Assembly: GCF_000250675.2 (NCBI RefSeq)
Contig: NC_018681.1
Span: 5,394,001 to 5,458,000, forward strand
Source of the DNA: Nocardia brasiliensis ATCC 700358
GTDB taxonomy: Bacteria; Actinomycetota; Actinomycetes; Mycobacteriales; Mycobacteriaceae
Direction of reading: 5' to 3'
Length of the DNA stretch: 64,000 nt
Shown: piece by piece, positions 34,038 to 42,891 of the stretch
Layout: every line of letters begins with the position of its first letter
Position numbering within the stretch: position 1 is the first letter of the stretch
Position numbers and translations under genes: made by a program
Notes under the pieces: model-generated
Databases searched by the model: none
What the model was told of the DNA's origin: nothing
The model's input: only the letters and a program-made list of their open reading frames with translations

Positions 34038-34188
34038 GTGTCGTCCATCTCCCTCAACTCGCAAGCGAGCCGACGCAGGGCCGGGGCGCTATCGGTCGAC
34101 CCGCCCGGCCGGACCCCGAACCAGATACGCGCTTTGACGACAAGGCGTCCACCATCGGGCTCGGCACACAACCCGCAAACAGGTCTCA

Positions 34189-34689
34189 TCACCCACCTCG
34201 CGCGGGCGCAGGGAGTCGTCGAACGCCGCGAACCACGTCGTGGACCAGGTCATCGTAGGAGTCGACCAGCTCCGCCAGCCGATGCCAGGCCGCGCGCAGG
34301 GGCGGACAGTCCGAACCGTGCCAGCCGGACAACTCCGCATGGATCCGGTTCTGCGTGGCCGCGATGTGGTCGATCACCGTACCGAGCGTTTCGGTGTGCA
34401 GCGCGGCACCGAGGCGATGCTGCGGCACGTGCAACTCGATCCATAGATCGATCTCGTGTACCAGATCGCAGATCTGGGCGGCGCTGACGTGACCGGGATC
34501 AGCTTGCGGGTCGTGCAGGTCCGCCAATTGACAGGCCCACCGGCTGAGCGGGTGCGCCGCGACATGTCGGCCGAAGAGGGCCGACACCAACTCACGCGCG
34601 GAAGGCAGCGCGATCTGTCGCGCCACGCCGGCTTCGTGACCCGTTCGGAACCGCTGCAAGGCCGTAGGCGGCACGAATTCGTCCATCAC
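34189..34689 (-). CDS. DUF4254-like helical protein
   Basis: The 166-residue helical protein contains HPLSRWACQLADL, QICDLVHEIDLWIELHV and LGTVIDHIAATQ, followed by LRAAWHRLAELVDSYDDLV. This fits DUF4254, described mainly from actinobacteria. The protein at 26787-27233 is related and lies on the other side of the Cascade operon. The function is not known. GTG at 34689 or ATG at 34686 are both possible starts. A 124-base gap to the next gene downstream holds nothing seen. Confidence 0.6.
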   Translation of the reverse strand: MMDEFVPPTALQRFRTGHEAGVARQIALPSARELVSALFGRHVAAHPLSRWACQLADLHDPQADPGHVSAAQICDLVHEIDLWIELHVPQHRLGAALHTETLGTVIDHIAATQNRIHAELSGWHGSDCPPLRAAWHRLAELVDSYDDLVHDVVRGVRRLPAPARGG

Positions 34690-35063
34690 CCGGACAGCCT
34701 CGTCTCAGCTGCCGAGTGCATGCACCCGCGGGTGGGACCCACAGTTTCGAATCGCCGACTCGACACCATTCGCCATGACCTTTCGGAAATCAGCGCACAA
34801 CCGCAGCAAGAGTAGGACCGCACGGCGTTCGCAAGGCCATCTCGCCCAGTGGTTCTGAGTGCTAACCCTGAGGGTATAACCGGTAACACATGGAGATTTT
34901 AACTATTGGATAGCTTTGCTGTCCACATTTTGGCCCGGCCAGCTTTTTACTAGCAAATTAGTCCGGTAAAACAATCAGAGCGGTCTCCCGCCGCCATTCG
35001 AAGCGGACGCTTGTCCATATCAACGGGTCGGCTTCTACTTAACCCTGAACACCGTTGGGCGGA
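34690..35063. other. AT-rich gene-free interval
   Basis: Between the DUF4254-like gene and the MerR gene, about 34850-34980 is clearly lower in GC than its surroundings (for example GATTTTAACTATTGGATAGC and AGCTTTTTACTAGCAAATTA). No gene, hairpin with T-run or repeat was recognised. It may hold promoters or mark an old insertion edge. Confidence 0.5.
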
Positions 35064-35888
35064 TTATGCTTCCAGGGACGCACCGGGCTGGCCGTCGCCA
35101 CCTATGGGAGCGTCTGCACTCAGCGCACGGCCATTTCTGCCGGACTGATGTCGTCGGCCATCTCGACCCGAGTGCGTCGAATCCGGCGGCGCGGCATGTG
35201 ACTCGCCGCGAGCCGCGGACCAACGGGCCGCGACATCCACCTGCGCCAACCTACGCAGCGCCGCGAGCAGTGCATCGCCCAGCACCGTGCCGATGGTGGC
35301 GATTTCCAGCATCGATTCCCGATCGCGCCCCTTGGCCACCTCACACAGGTCAGCGCGAGCGATAAGACTCACGGCCTCCGCGTACGCATCGAGCAGATCC
35401 TTGTTCTCGAAGGCTGTCGGCAGCAGATGAGCGAACGGCGCGATCACCCCCGCGACGCTGCCCCGCATCGGATTATCCGGAGCGACCTGCCAGCCCCAGC
35501 GGTCGACCAGCTCATCCACCAGCCGTCGGGCATCGGCTAGCCGCGCCAACTCGTCCTGCACGTAGGGACCGTCCGGCAACGCGTCGACGCTGTCGCACTC
35601 GTCGATCGGCACGACCCGGCTCATCGATCGCTGAAACACGTTGAGCACCTGGCGCACCGGTAGGTCCGGACTGTCGATCGCGGCCAGCACCTGTTGCGTC
35701 TGAGAGATGGACAGTCCGCCGACGTCGATCAGCGCACGGATCAGCGCGAGCCTGCGCAGGTGACTCTCGTCGTAAATGGCCTGGTTCGGCTTGACGATCT
35801 CACCGCTGTGCATCAAACCGGCACGCTGGTAGTACTTGATCGTCGCGGTTGGGATACCGCTCACGCGACTGAGTTCGGCCATGCGCAT
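35064..35888 (-). CDS. MerR-family transcriptional regulator
   Basis: The 274-residue protein has a MerR DNA-binding domain: MRMAELSRVSGIPTATIKYY, with the two-helix hairpin, then NQAIYDESHLRRLALI. A coiled-coil linker follows (SISQTQQVLAAID), and then a large helical C-terminal domain of unknown ligand (about residues 100-230) and an Arg/Ser-rich tail. Unlike the TipA-like protein at 4813 its C-terminal part has no TipAS signature. The ATG at 35888 or 35882 begins the domain. The divergent gene at 36056 is a possible target. Confidence 0.85.
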   Translation of the reverse strand: MRMAELSRVSGIPTATIKYYQRAGLMHSGEIVKPNQAIYDESHLRRLALIRALIDVGGLSISQTQQVLAAIDSPDLPVRQVLNVFQRSMSRVVPIDECDSVDALPDGPYVQDELARLADARRLVDELVDRWGWQVAPDNPMRGSVAGVIAPFAHLLPTAFENKDLLDAYAEAVSLIARADLCEVAKGRDRESMLEIATIGTVLGDALLAALRRLAQVDVAARWSAARGESHAAPPDSTHSGRDGRRHQSGRNGRALSADAPIGGDGQPGASLEA

Positions 35889-36055
35889 AGTTCAACGATA
35901 TATTTTCTTTGCCCGCTGAGCGACCAGTTCACTGTTACCGGGCGATTCACCAACCTATCGAGCCGGCTAGCACCCAGTGAACACAGCCAGGTCAAGACAC
36001 AGATTCCTACTGGTTCCCAACCCTGGCAACAGCGTGTTCGTTCAACTGGATACTT

Positions 36056-36427
36056 ATGGTATCCGTTGACCGGCACACGCCGATCACGCTGTTCCGCCCG
36101 CGAAAGACTCTGTCCTTGTTCGATCTTGCCTTCCTTCTCGCCTACCTCGCGCTACTCGTCGCCGGCACGTTGCTGTATGCGGTGCTACGACTGAGCGCAC
36201 GCCGATCCACGCCCATGATTCCGCCACCGACCTGGCCGTATGTGCTGACGCATGAGGCACCGAGCGGACCGCTCGGCATCTGGGAGGCGCATATCGCGAT
36301 GCGGCAGCACGGCGACTGCGACATCGATGAATGCGCAATGAAGCGTGCGGCTTTCACCGTCCTCATCGACGCCGAGAACCCTGCGTCCACTCGGCGGCGC
36401 CGAAACAAGGGCAGACGAGCAGGCTGA
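36056..36427 (+). CDS. Small single-pass membrane protein with cysteine/histidine-rich tail
   Basis: The 123-residue product has one membrane segment (LAFLLAYLALLVAGTLLYAV) and a C-terminal cytoplasmic or external part with APSGPLGIWEAHIAMRQHGDCDIDECAM, which holds a His-x3-Cys-x4-Cys cluster that could bind a metal. It stands between a MerR gene on the other strand and the SPFH-domain gene 24 bases downstream. No family was recognised. Confidence 0.5.
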   Translation: MVSVDRHTPITLFRPRKTLSLFDLAFLLAYLALLVAGTLLYAVLRLSARRSTPMIPPPTWPYVLTHEAPSGPLGIWEAHIAMRQHGDCDIDECAMKRAAFTVLIDAENPASTRRRRNKGRRAG

Positions 36428-36450
36428 TCCCGGAACCAAGGAGCGAAACC

Positions 36451-37341
36451 ATGGCGGCCCTCGAGGAACAGCCGGTCTTCGGCTCGCGGTTCGAGCAGAA
36501 TCAGCTCGTCTACAAGTGTCCTGAGCTGGTTTTCGCACGCGATACCGAAGTGGTCGTGCAGGCTTCCGAGCTCTTACTCATCGCCGGATCGGCGCACCAC
36601 ACCCTCATACTCGGGCCGGGGCGATACCATCTGGACACCCTAGATCTACCCCGGGTCGCCCTCCCCGACCAGCCGACATCGGAAGGAAGCGGCCTGCGGG
36701 CCGAGTTGTACTTCGTCACCACGCACGCACTGTCCGGCATCAAATTCGGGGGGCCGCTGGCCGACGTCGTGGACCCGGACAGCGAGCAGGTGGTCTCACT
36801 GCGGGTGTTCGGCGAGTTCAGCCCCGCGATCCACGACGTGGCGCTGTTGATCGCTGCTCTTGCAGGAGGCGCGAGCCCCGCGGGTACAGTCACCGAACTG
36901 CGCGCATGGTGCTCAGGTGTGGTGCTCAAAACGCTCAAGGTGACCGTCACTCAGGGTATCTCCTGCGGCCAGTGGGCGGTGCTCGAGCTCTCCGCGCACG
37001 CGATGGACATCGAAGCCCTGGTCGTGCAACACGTCAACTCGGTGTTCGGCCGGTACGGCTTGCAGATTTCAGCCCTCGGCTATTTCGATGTCACCTTGGC
37101 GCCCCGCGACGCGGAGCGCCTCAAGCAATTGGCCTTGGACCTGAAGTACTTGCGACTGACCGGCACACTCAGCCGACTGCCCGACCCCCGTGCGGTCGGA
37201 GCCGATACTGGGTACCCGGACGAGCAACCTGCTCGTGAGAATCGTGCTCACCTGCAGAAATTTTGCGCGACCTGCGGTAGTCAGCTCACGCCGAACGCGA
37301 GGTTCTGCGGCATGTGCGGGACGCCGGTCTCCGAGCAGTGA
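36451..37341 (+). CDS. SPFH-domain protein with C-terminal zinc ribbon
   Basis: The 296-residue protein has an SPFH-like core similar to the YdjI/virion-core-like family: NQLVYKCPELVFARDTEVVVQASELL near the N-terminus, and then ELYFVTTHALSGIKFGG and SLRVFGEFSPAIHD. The C-terminus is a zinc ribbon (FCATCGSQLTPNARFCGMCGTPV) with two C-x2-C pairs. AAGGAG lies 7 bases before the ATG. SPFH proteins organise membrane microdomains. No transmembrane segment was seen, so the protein may attach through a partner such as the one-TM product of the preceding gene. Confidence 0.8.
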   Translation: MAALEEQPVFGSRFEQNQLVYKCPELVFARDTEVVVQASELLLIAGSAHHTLILGPGRYHLDTLDLPRVALPDQPTSEGSGLRAELYFVTTHALSGIKFGGPLADVVDPDSEQVVSLRVFGEFSPAIHDVALLIAALAGGASPAGTVTELRAWCSGVVLKTLKVTVTQGISCGQWAVLELSAHAMDIEALVVQHVNSVFGRYGLQISALGYFDVTLAPRDAERLKQLALDLKYLRLTGTLSRLPDPRAVGADTGYPDEQPARENRAHLQKFCATCGSQLTPNARFCGMCGTPVSEQ

Positions 37342-37359
37342 CCCGGTCACGGTTCACGT

Positions 37360-40300
37360 TCACCGTCCACGTTTCAGCAGCAGTGCGCGGATCTGCCGCG
37401 TCGCCACCGATAGCGTCTCCAATCCAGGTTCGGGCGCGGCCAGGATCTCCGCGAAGGCGCTCTCGACGCGACTCACCCGACCGCTGTTGCGCACCACCCA
37501 ATCGGAGATCGCGGCGTCGGCACCGCAGCCCGGCTCGGACGAGGTCAGCACATCCAGGGTCAGCAGCCGCATCGAATCGTGCAGGTCGTCGCGCACTGCA
37601 AGGCGCGCCAGCGTGCCCCATCGATCACCGTGGTCGAGCACGTCGACCACGGTGAGTATCCGATCGATCCGCAACTGGTGGCACAGCGAATAGTAGAGCG
37701 CCGCAACCTCCTCGGCGTCCCGGCCGCAGTCGTCGGCTAGATCGAGCACGTCCAGCAAGGGAACGAGATGAACAAGACCGAACACTCGCTCGGCGAGATC
37801 CTGCGGCGAGCCGGCGCGCAGGCTCGGTTCGGCACGGGCATCGACGTCCGACCGCAGATATTCGGTTTGCCACCGGTCCGCAGCCCCGGCCAGGCGCGAC
37901 AGGCCCGATTGATATCGCGCGGCACAGGGCATGATCTCCTGTGGCCGCACACAGTTGAGCAGGAGCCACCGTGCAAATCGTTCCAGCGTGCCGCCGATTT
38001 CGAACTCCATCAGGTCGCGCGCCGCCATCGGCATGGGATGCCCCCGGAGTTCGGCCCACAACGGCCGCAGCCCCAGGATCGTCACCGCGGCCGTGTAGGC
38101 GCGGACCGCATCCGCACCCGTGCAGCCGAGTTGTTCTGCGAGCCGGAAGGGGTAGCTGATCCCGGCATTGTCGATGACGTCGTTCACAACCACCGTGGCA
38201 ATGATCTCGCGGCGCAGCCGATGCCGAGGGATCGCCGTGGCGAACCGAGTGCGCACAGCGGCAGGAAAGTACACGGGCAACGCGATCCCGAAGTCCGGAT
38301 CGTCGGGCAGATCGCCCGCCAGCAGGTCCGCTTTCAGGGTTAGTTTCACGTGCGCCATGAGATTCGCCAGCTCCGGCGAGGTGAACCCGTGACCGAGCAC
38401 GGCGCGACGATCCAGCTCCGACTCGGACGGCAGGCCCTCGAGTTGTCGATCCATGCCGTGCTGTTCGAGATCGACGACCATTCTGCGATGCAGGTCCCGT
38501 CCCGTGACCGCGGCCGCACGGACCAGGCCGAGACGCCGGTTCTGCGCGACGTTCTTCGCCAGCACGAGCGCGCCGACCTCGTCGGTCATCGCGATCAGCA
38601 GCTGATCCCGCTCGGCGGGGGCAAGTTCACCGTTCGACATCGCGTTGTCCAGCAGGATCTTCAGGTTCACCTCATGGTCGGAGCAGTCGACCCCGGCCGA
38701 GTTGTCCAGGGCGTCGGTGTTGACGCGACCACCGGCCAGGCTGAATTCGACGCGTCCGAGCATGGAGAGGCCGAGATTGCCGCCCTCGCCGATTACTTTG
38801 ACGCGCAAACACGCCGCGTCTACCCGGACGTTATCGTTGGTCTTGTCCCCGATGTCGGCGTGGGTCTCGGTCGAAGCCTTGACGTAAGTGCCGATTCCGC
38901 CGTTCCACAGCAGGTCCGCCGGCGCGGTCAAGATCGCGGAGATCATCTCCGGCGGTGACATGCTGGTGATGCCGGGCTCGAGACCCAGCACAGCGCAGAC
39001 CTGCGCGGATACCGGAACAGCCTTGGCGGATCGGTCGTAAACGCCGCCACCGGTGCTGATCACGGCAGGGTTGTAGTCGCGCCACGACGACCGTGGCAAG
39101 GCGAACAGCCGCTGCCGCTCGCGCGTCGATCGAGTGGCGTCCGGATCCGGATCCAGGAAGATATGCCGATGATCGAAGGCCGCGATCAGCCGGATGTGTT
39201 CGGAGAGCAGCATGCCGTTCCCGAATACGTCGCCGCTCATGTCACCGATCCCGACAACCGTGAAATCTGTTGTCCGCGTGTCAGTTCCGAGCTCTGCGAA
39301 ATGCTGCTCCACGCTCTTCCAGGCCCCGCGGGCGGTAATGCCCATCGCCTTGTGGTCGTAGCCGAGCGAGCCGCCCGAGGCGAACGCGTCACCGAGCCAG
39401 AAACCGTACCTGCGGGCAACCTCGTTCGCGGTATCGGAGAAGGTCGCGGTGCCTTTGTCCGCCGCCACCACCAGGTAGGTGTCGTCACCGTCCCGGCGCA
39501 CAACTCGTGCTGGCGGCACCACCTGGCCCGTCCGATGATCGAGGTTGTCGGTGAGGTCCAGCAAGCCGGAGATGAACATCTGATAGCACGCGACGCCCTC
39601 GTTCAGGTGGGCTTGCCTATCGGCGTCGACCGCACCGGTCGGCTCCGGAGGCTGTTTGACGACGAATCCCCCCTTTGCGCCTGCCGGAACAATCACCGCG
39701 TTCTTCACCGCCTGCGCCTTGACCAAGCCGAGAATCTCGGTGCGGAAGTCCTCGGTCCGATCCGACCAACGCAGCCCGCCGCGCGCGATGACCCCGAACC
39801 GAAGGTGTACGCCCTCCATCCGCGGTGAATACACATAGATTTCGAATCGCGGCCTGGGCTGCGGCAACTCGGCGATGGCCGGGGCGTCGAACTTGAGCGA
39901 GAGGAACTCGCGCGGATATCCCGCAGCATCCACCGTGAAGTAGTTTGTCCGCAGCGTCGCGCCGATCAGGCCGAGGATGGCGCGCAGGATACGGTCCACG
40001 TCGAGGCTGAGCACACGATCGATCTGTTCACACAGTTCCGCGGTGAGCGCGGCTACCTGGGCCTGTGTTGCGGCGTCCGGGTCGAAGTGCGACTCGAACA
40101 GCTCGATGTAGCAGCGTGCGACAACCGGATGTGCGAGCAGCACCCGAATGATCTTGGCAGTGCTGTACACGAAGCCTGCTTGGCGCAGATATTTGGCGTA
40201 GGCCCGCAGCACCGTGATCTGCCGTGCGCTCAGGCCCGCGCGCAGCACCAGTTCGTTGAGCGGATCGACATCGGCGCGACCGAACCACATCGCCTCGATC

Positions 40301-42129
40301 GCCTCGCAGAACCGCTGCCGCACAACCTCGTTCAACTCCGTCCCGGTCACCGGCAGCCGGATGCGGAACTCGTAGATCCAGGCCGACCGGTGGGCGGGCA
40401 ACCCTACGCGGTAGGCGCGCTCATCGATCGCCTCGACACCCAGGCTGTGCAAAAGCGGCAGCATGCGACTCAGGGAAACCCCGGATCCGTTGACATACAG
40501 GCTGAATCGCCACTCCCCCGACGGCGCACCGGCCAGCCGATCGAGCGTGACGTCGAGCTCGCCACCGCTGAGCGCTTCGAGCCGCAGCAGGTCTGCGAAG
40601 GCCTGCTCGGGTTCGTGATCTTGCTCGTAATCGGCAGCGAAGGCGGCGGCGTAGCTGACGGCAGGCCGCGCGGTCGCGCTCGCCGCGGCAGCGATCTCGG
40701 CGACCAGCCGATCGCTCCAGGTCCGCGTCGCCGCGAAGAGCTCGTCCTGGATCCGCGCGCGGTCGGGTGCCGAGACTTCGAGCGGATGCCCTGCGGCTCG
40801 TTGCACCGTGAAATACACCACCGCCAAATCCGATTCGGTCACCCGGGCCGAGTATCCGATGTGAGTGGCTCCGAGTTCGACGCGCAGCAGTTCCTGCATC
40901 CGCAACCGCACCTCCGCGTTGTAACGGTCGCGCGGCAGGAACACCAGCCAGTAGAGGGTATCGCCCACGGGATCGATACGCAGGAACGCACGGACCTGCC
41001 TCCGCAAATTCAATGTCATTACGGCGGAGATCGTTTCGAACAACTGCCGGGAATCGGAAGCGAACAACTCTACCCGCGGAAACGACTGCAACACCTCCAG
41101 CATCGCCTGGCCGGAGAACGAGTTGAGTTCCAGGCCGGCCCAGCCGATCACCTGACGGACCCGATCGCCGACGAGGGGGATGTCCAGAATATTCTCGTGC
41201 TGGCCGGCAACGGAGAAGACGCCGACGAACACGTGCTCACCGTGCACGCCTGCCGCACCGGCTTCCAGATCGAGGAGTCCGATCACACTGTGGTGGGGCG
41301 CACCCGATATCGGCATGTCGGCGGCACCGTGGGCAACACGGAGAAGCGGATCCTGTTCTGCCCGATCCGGAATAGAGACGCAGACCCCCGATTCCGGCCC
41401 GAGGATGCCGAGACCGTCGCCGGCGCGACCGTCACGAAACTGCGCGTAGCCGAGAACGGTGAAGTGGTCTTCGGACAGCCAGCGCAGCAACTCGGCCCCG
41501 CGCAGTGCCTCGGCATCGTCGTCCTTACCCGCAAGCTCGTCGGCGAGACCGAGCAACGCCTCATCCATCGAGGTGGCGTCGTCAGCGACGCGGCGCAGAT
41601 CCGAGAGCAACCGCGGCAGGATCCGTTCTGCCGCGTCCAAGACCGATGTGGCCACATCATCGGCGAGTTGCACATGCATCCACGACTCGGCGGTGAACGT
41701 CACGCCGGGCAACCGCGGGCGACCCCCGGTGGGGTGCTGCGGTTCGACAGCACGCAGCCGCCCCGTATCGTCGCGCGCCACCTCGAGAATCGGATGGATG
41801 ATGTCGGTCACCGTCGCACCGAGTCGGCGCAACGCGGCAGTCACCGAATCGACCAGCATCGGCATGTCGTCGTTGACGATCTGTACGGCCACACCGAGTA
41901 CCCCGTCTTCGCCCGGCCGATACACGCGCACGGTCGCAGTCCGCGGCGCCCGCGTCGCCGCCAGCACGAGATGCTGGCGGAGTATCCGCCGACCCCGCTC
42001 GGTGACCGCAGTGCTCGCCGTGGACTCCGGACGGACCCCACGGAAGTAGGATGCCTCCACCGCGGCCGGATCATCGTGCAATACCCGTGCCGGGCGGGAA
42101 TCAGGCTTCGCTCTGGTCACCAGACACAC
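37360..42129 (-). CDS. gdh: Large NAD-dependent glutamate dehydrogenase (GDH-180 type)
   Basis: The 1589-residue protein matches the large bacterial NAD-GDH family, including the long N-terminal regulatory region with ACT-like parts, the catalytic part with GAKGGFVVKQPPEP (substrate lysines) and DGDDTYLVVAADKGTATFSDTANE, SGGSLGYDHKAMGITARGAW and VGIGDMSGDVFGNGM (NAD-binding loop), and a long C-terminal helical region. It converts glutamate to 2-oxoglutarate and ammonia. GTG at 42129 or 42120 may be the start. It lies 6 bases after the zinc-ribbon membrane protein gene and so is part of an operon. A 933-codon open frame on the other strand is a shadow. Confidence 0.95.
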   Translation of the reverse strand: MCLVTRAKPDSRPARVLHDDPAAVEASYFRGVRPESTASTAVTERGRRILRQHLVLAATRAPRTATVRVYRPGEDGVLGVAVQIVNDDMPMLVDSVTAALRRLGATVTDIIHPILEVARDDTGRLRAVEPQHPTGGRPRLPGVTFTAESWMHVQLADDVATSVLDAAERILPRLLSDLRRVADDATSMDEALLGLADELAGKDDDAEALRGAELLRWLSEDHFTVLGYAQFRDGRAGDGLGILGPESGVCVSIPDRAEQDPLLRVAHGAADMPISGAPHHSVIGLLDLEAGAAGVHGEHVFVGVFSVAGQHENILDIPLVGDRVRQVIGWAGLELNSFSGQAMLEVLQSFPRVELFASDSRQLFETISAVMTLNLRRQVRAFLRIDPVGDTLYWLVFLPRDRYNAEVRLRMQELLRVELGATHIGYSARVTESDLAVVYFTVQRAAGHPLEVSAPDRARIQDELFAATRTWSDRLVAEIAAAASATARPAVSYAAAFAADYEQDHEPEQAFADLLRLEALSGGELDVTLDRLAGAPSGEWRFSLYVNGSGVSLSRMLPLLHSLGVEAIDERAYRVGLPAHRSAWIYEFRIRLPVTGTELNEVVRQRFCEAIEAMWFGRADVDPLNELVLRAGLSARQITVLRAYAKYLRQAGFVYSTAKIIRVLLAHPVVARCYIELFESHFDPDAATQAQVAALTAELCEQIDRVLSLDVDRILRAILGLIGATLRTNYFTVDAAGYPREFLSLKFDAPAIAELPQPRPRFEIYVYSPRMEGVHLRFGVIARGGLRWSDRTEDFRTEILGLVKAQAVKNAVIVPAGAKGGFVVKQPPEPTGAVDADRQAHLNEGVACYQMFISGLLDLTDNLDHRTGQVVPPARVVRRDGDDTYLVVAADKGTATFSDTANEVARRYGFWLGDAFASGGSLGYDHKAMGITARGAWKSVEQHFAELGTDTRTTDFTVVGIGDMSGDVFGNGMLLSEHIRLIAAFDHRHIFLDPDPDATRSTRERQRLFALPRSSWRDYNPAVISTGGGVYDRSAKAVPVSAQVCAVLGLEPGITSMSPPEMISAILTAPADLLWNGGIGTYVKASTETHADIGDKTNDNVRVDAACLRVKVIGEGGNLGLSMLGRVEFSLAGGRVNTDALDNSAGVDCSDHEVNLKILLDNAMSNGELAPAERDQLLIAMTDEVGALVLAKNVAQNRRLGLVRAAAVTGRDLHRRMVVDLEQHGMDRQLEGLPSESELDRRAVLGHGFTSPELANLMAHVKLTLKADLLAGDLPDDPDFGIALPVYFPAAVRTRFATAIPRHRLRREIIATVVVNDVIDNAGISYPFRLAEQLGCTGADAVRAYTAAVTILGLRPLWAELRGHPMPMAARDLMEFEIGGTLERFARWLLLNCVRPQEIMPCAARYQSGLSRLAGAADRWQTEYLRSDVDARAEPSLRAGSPQDLAERVFGLVHLVPLLDVLDLADDCGRDAEEVAALYYSLCHQLRIDRILTVVDVLDHGDRWGTLARLAVRDDLHDSMRLLTLDVLTSSEPGCGADAAISDWVVRNSGRVSRVESAFAEILAAPEPGLETLSVATRQIRALLLKRGR

Positions 42130-42135
42130 TCTCTC

Positions 42136-42891
42136 TCAACAGAACACACTGAACCGGGTCAAGAACGCTTGGGCCCGGGCACTATCGGTGAACGGATCGG
42201 TCTCCACCACGACACCTGCAGGTCCGCTCGCATAGCGCACCGCTGCGGTCGGGCTGATCTGTATGAATGTCGCCTTGTCGCACAGGATCCGGCCACCTTC
42301 GGCGCGCCATCGGCGCACGGTCACGCCGAGCGGATCCTCCGGCAACTGCCGGATCCAGAAGATCAGATCCCGGCCGCCGGTGATCCCGCCGAAGAGCAGG
42401 TAATGCCCGCCCGTGAGAACACACCGTTCATCGACGTGGATCCGCTGGCAGGTGGAAACGGCGCGAAGCTGATCAGCCCACGATCGCGGCGCGGTGCCCC
42501 GCGCGACGTCGGGCGCGCTGAACGACGGCAAGAGCTGAATCAGCACCATGACCGCAGCCACTATGAGACCACCGACGACGAGCACGATGCCGGTGCCCGT
42601 ACCGAGGATCACCGCAATGATCCGGCCCGGATTGCGCAGGCCGTTATCAGCCTTGTGTGCCACCGCGCCGACCGAAGCTCGCCATTGCACGCCAGGATGC
42701 GGCAGCACCTTTTCTTCGATGACCGGTCCAGTGCGCTGCTCCGGCGCGTCGAGTGGATCACTCGCCAGCTGTTCCGGGGGACGAGGCGCACCGCAGCGTG
42801 CACATCGGGTATCTGCGGGCAGGTTCTCCTGCAAGCAGTAGTCGCAGATAGGGCCGAGCGACGAAACAGTTTCAGTGTCCATGGATGACAA
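42136..42891 (-). CDS. Zinc-ribbon membrane protein
   Basis: The 251-residue protein begins with a zinc ribbon (ICDYCLQENLPADTRCARCGAPRP), then a basic linker and one or two membrane segments (IIAVILGTGTGIVLVVGGLI and VAAVMVLIQLLPSF), and an external C-terminal domain with four cysteines (CQRIHVDERC, ILCDK, SVFC). ATG at 42882 (MDTETV) is an alternative start. The gene overlaps the preceding one by 20 bases and precedes the glutamate dehydrogenase by 6. Zinc ribbon plus membrane anchor suggests a sensor or scaffold; the function is unknown. Confidence 0.65.
   Translation of the reverse strand: MSSMDTETVSSLGPICDYCLQENLPADTRCARCGAPRPPEQLASDPLDAPEQRTGPVIEEKVLPHPGVQWRASVGAVAHKADNGLRNPGRIIAVILGTGTGIVLVVGGLIVAAVMVLIQLLPSFSAPDVARGTAPRSWADQLRAVSTCQRIHVDERCVLTGGHYLLFGGITGGRDLIFWIRQLPEDPLGVTVRRWRAEGGRILCDKATFIQISPTAAVRYASGPAGVVVETDPFTDSARAQAFLTRFSVFC

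Noticed and set aside
40087..42888. A 933-codon plus-strand open frame opposite the glutamate dehydrogenase
   Set aside because: It runs antisense to a well-recognised gene, has no domain and arises from GC-rich codon phase effects.
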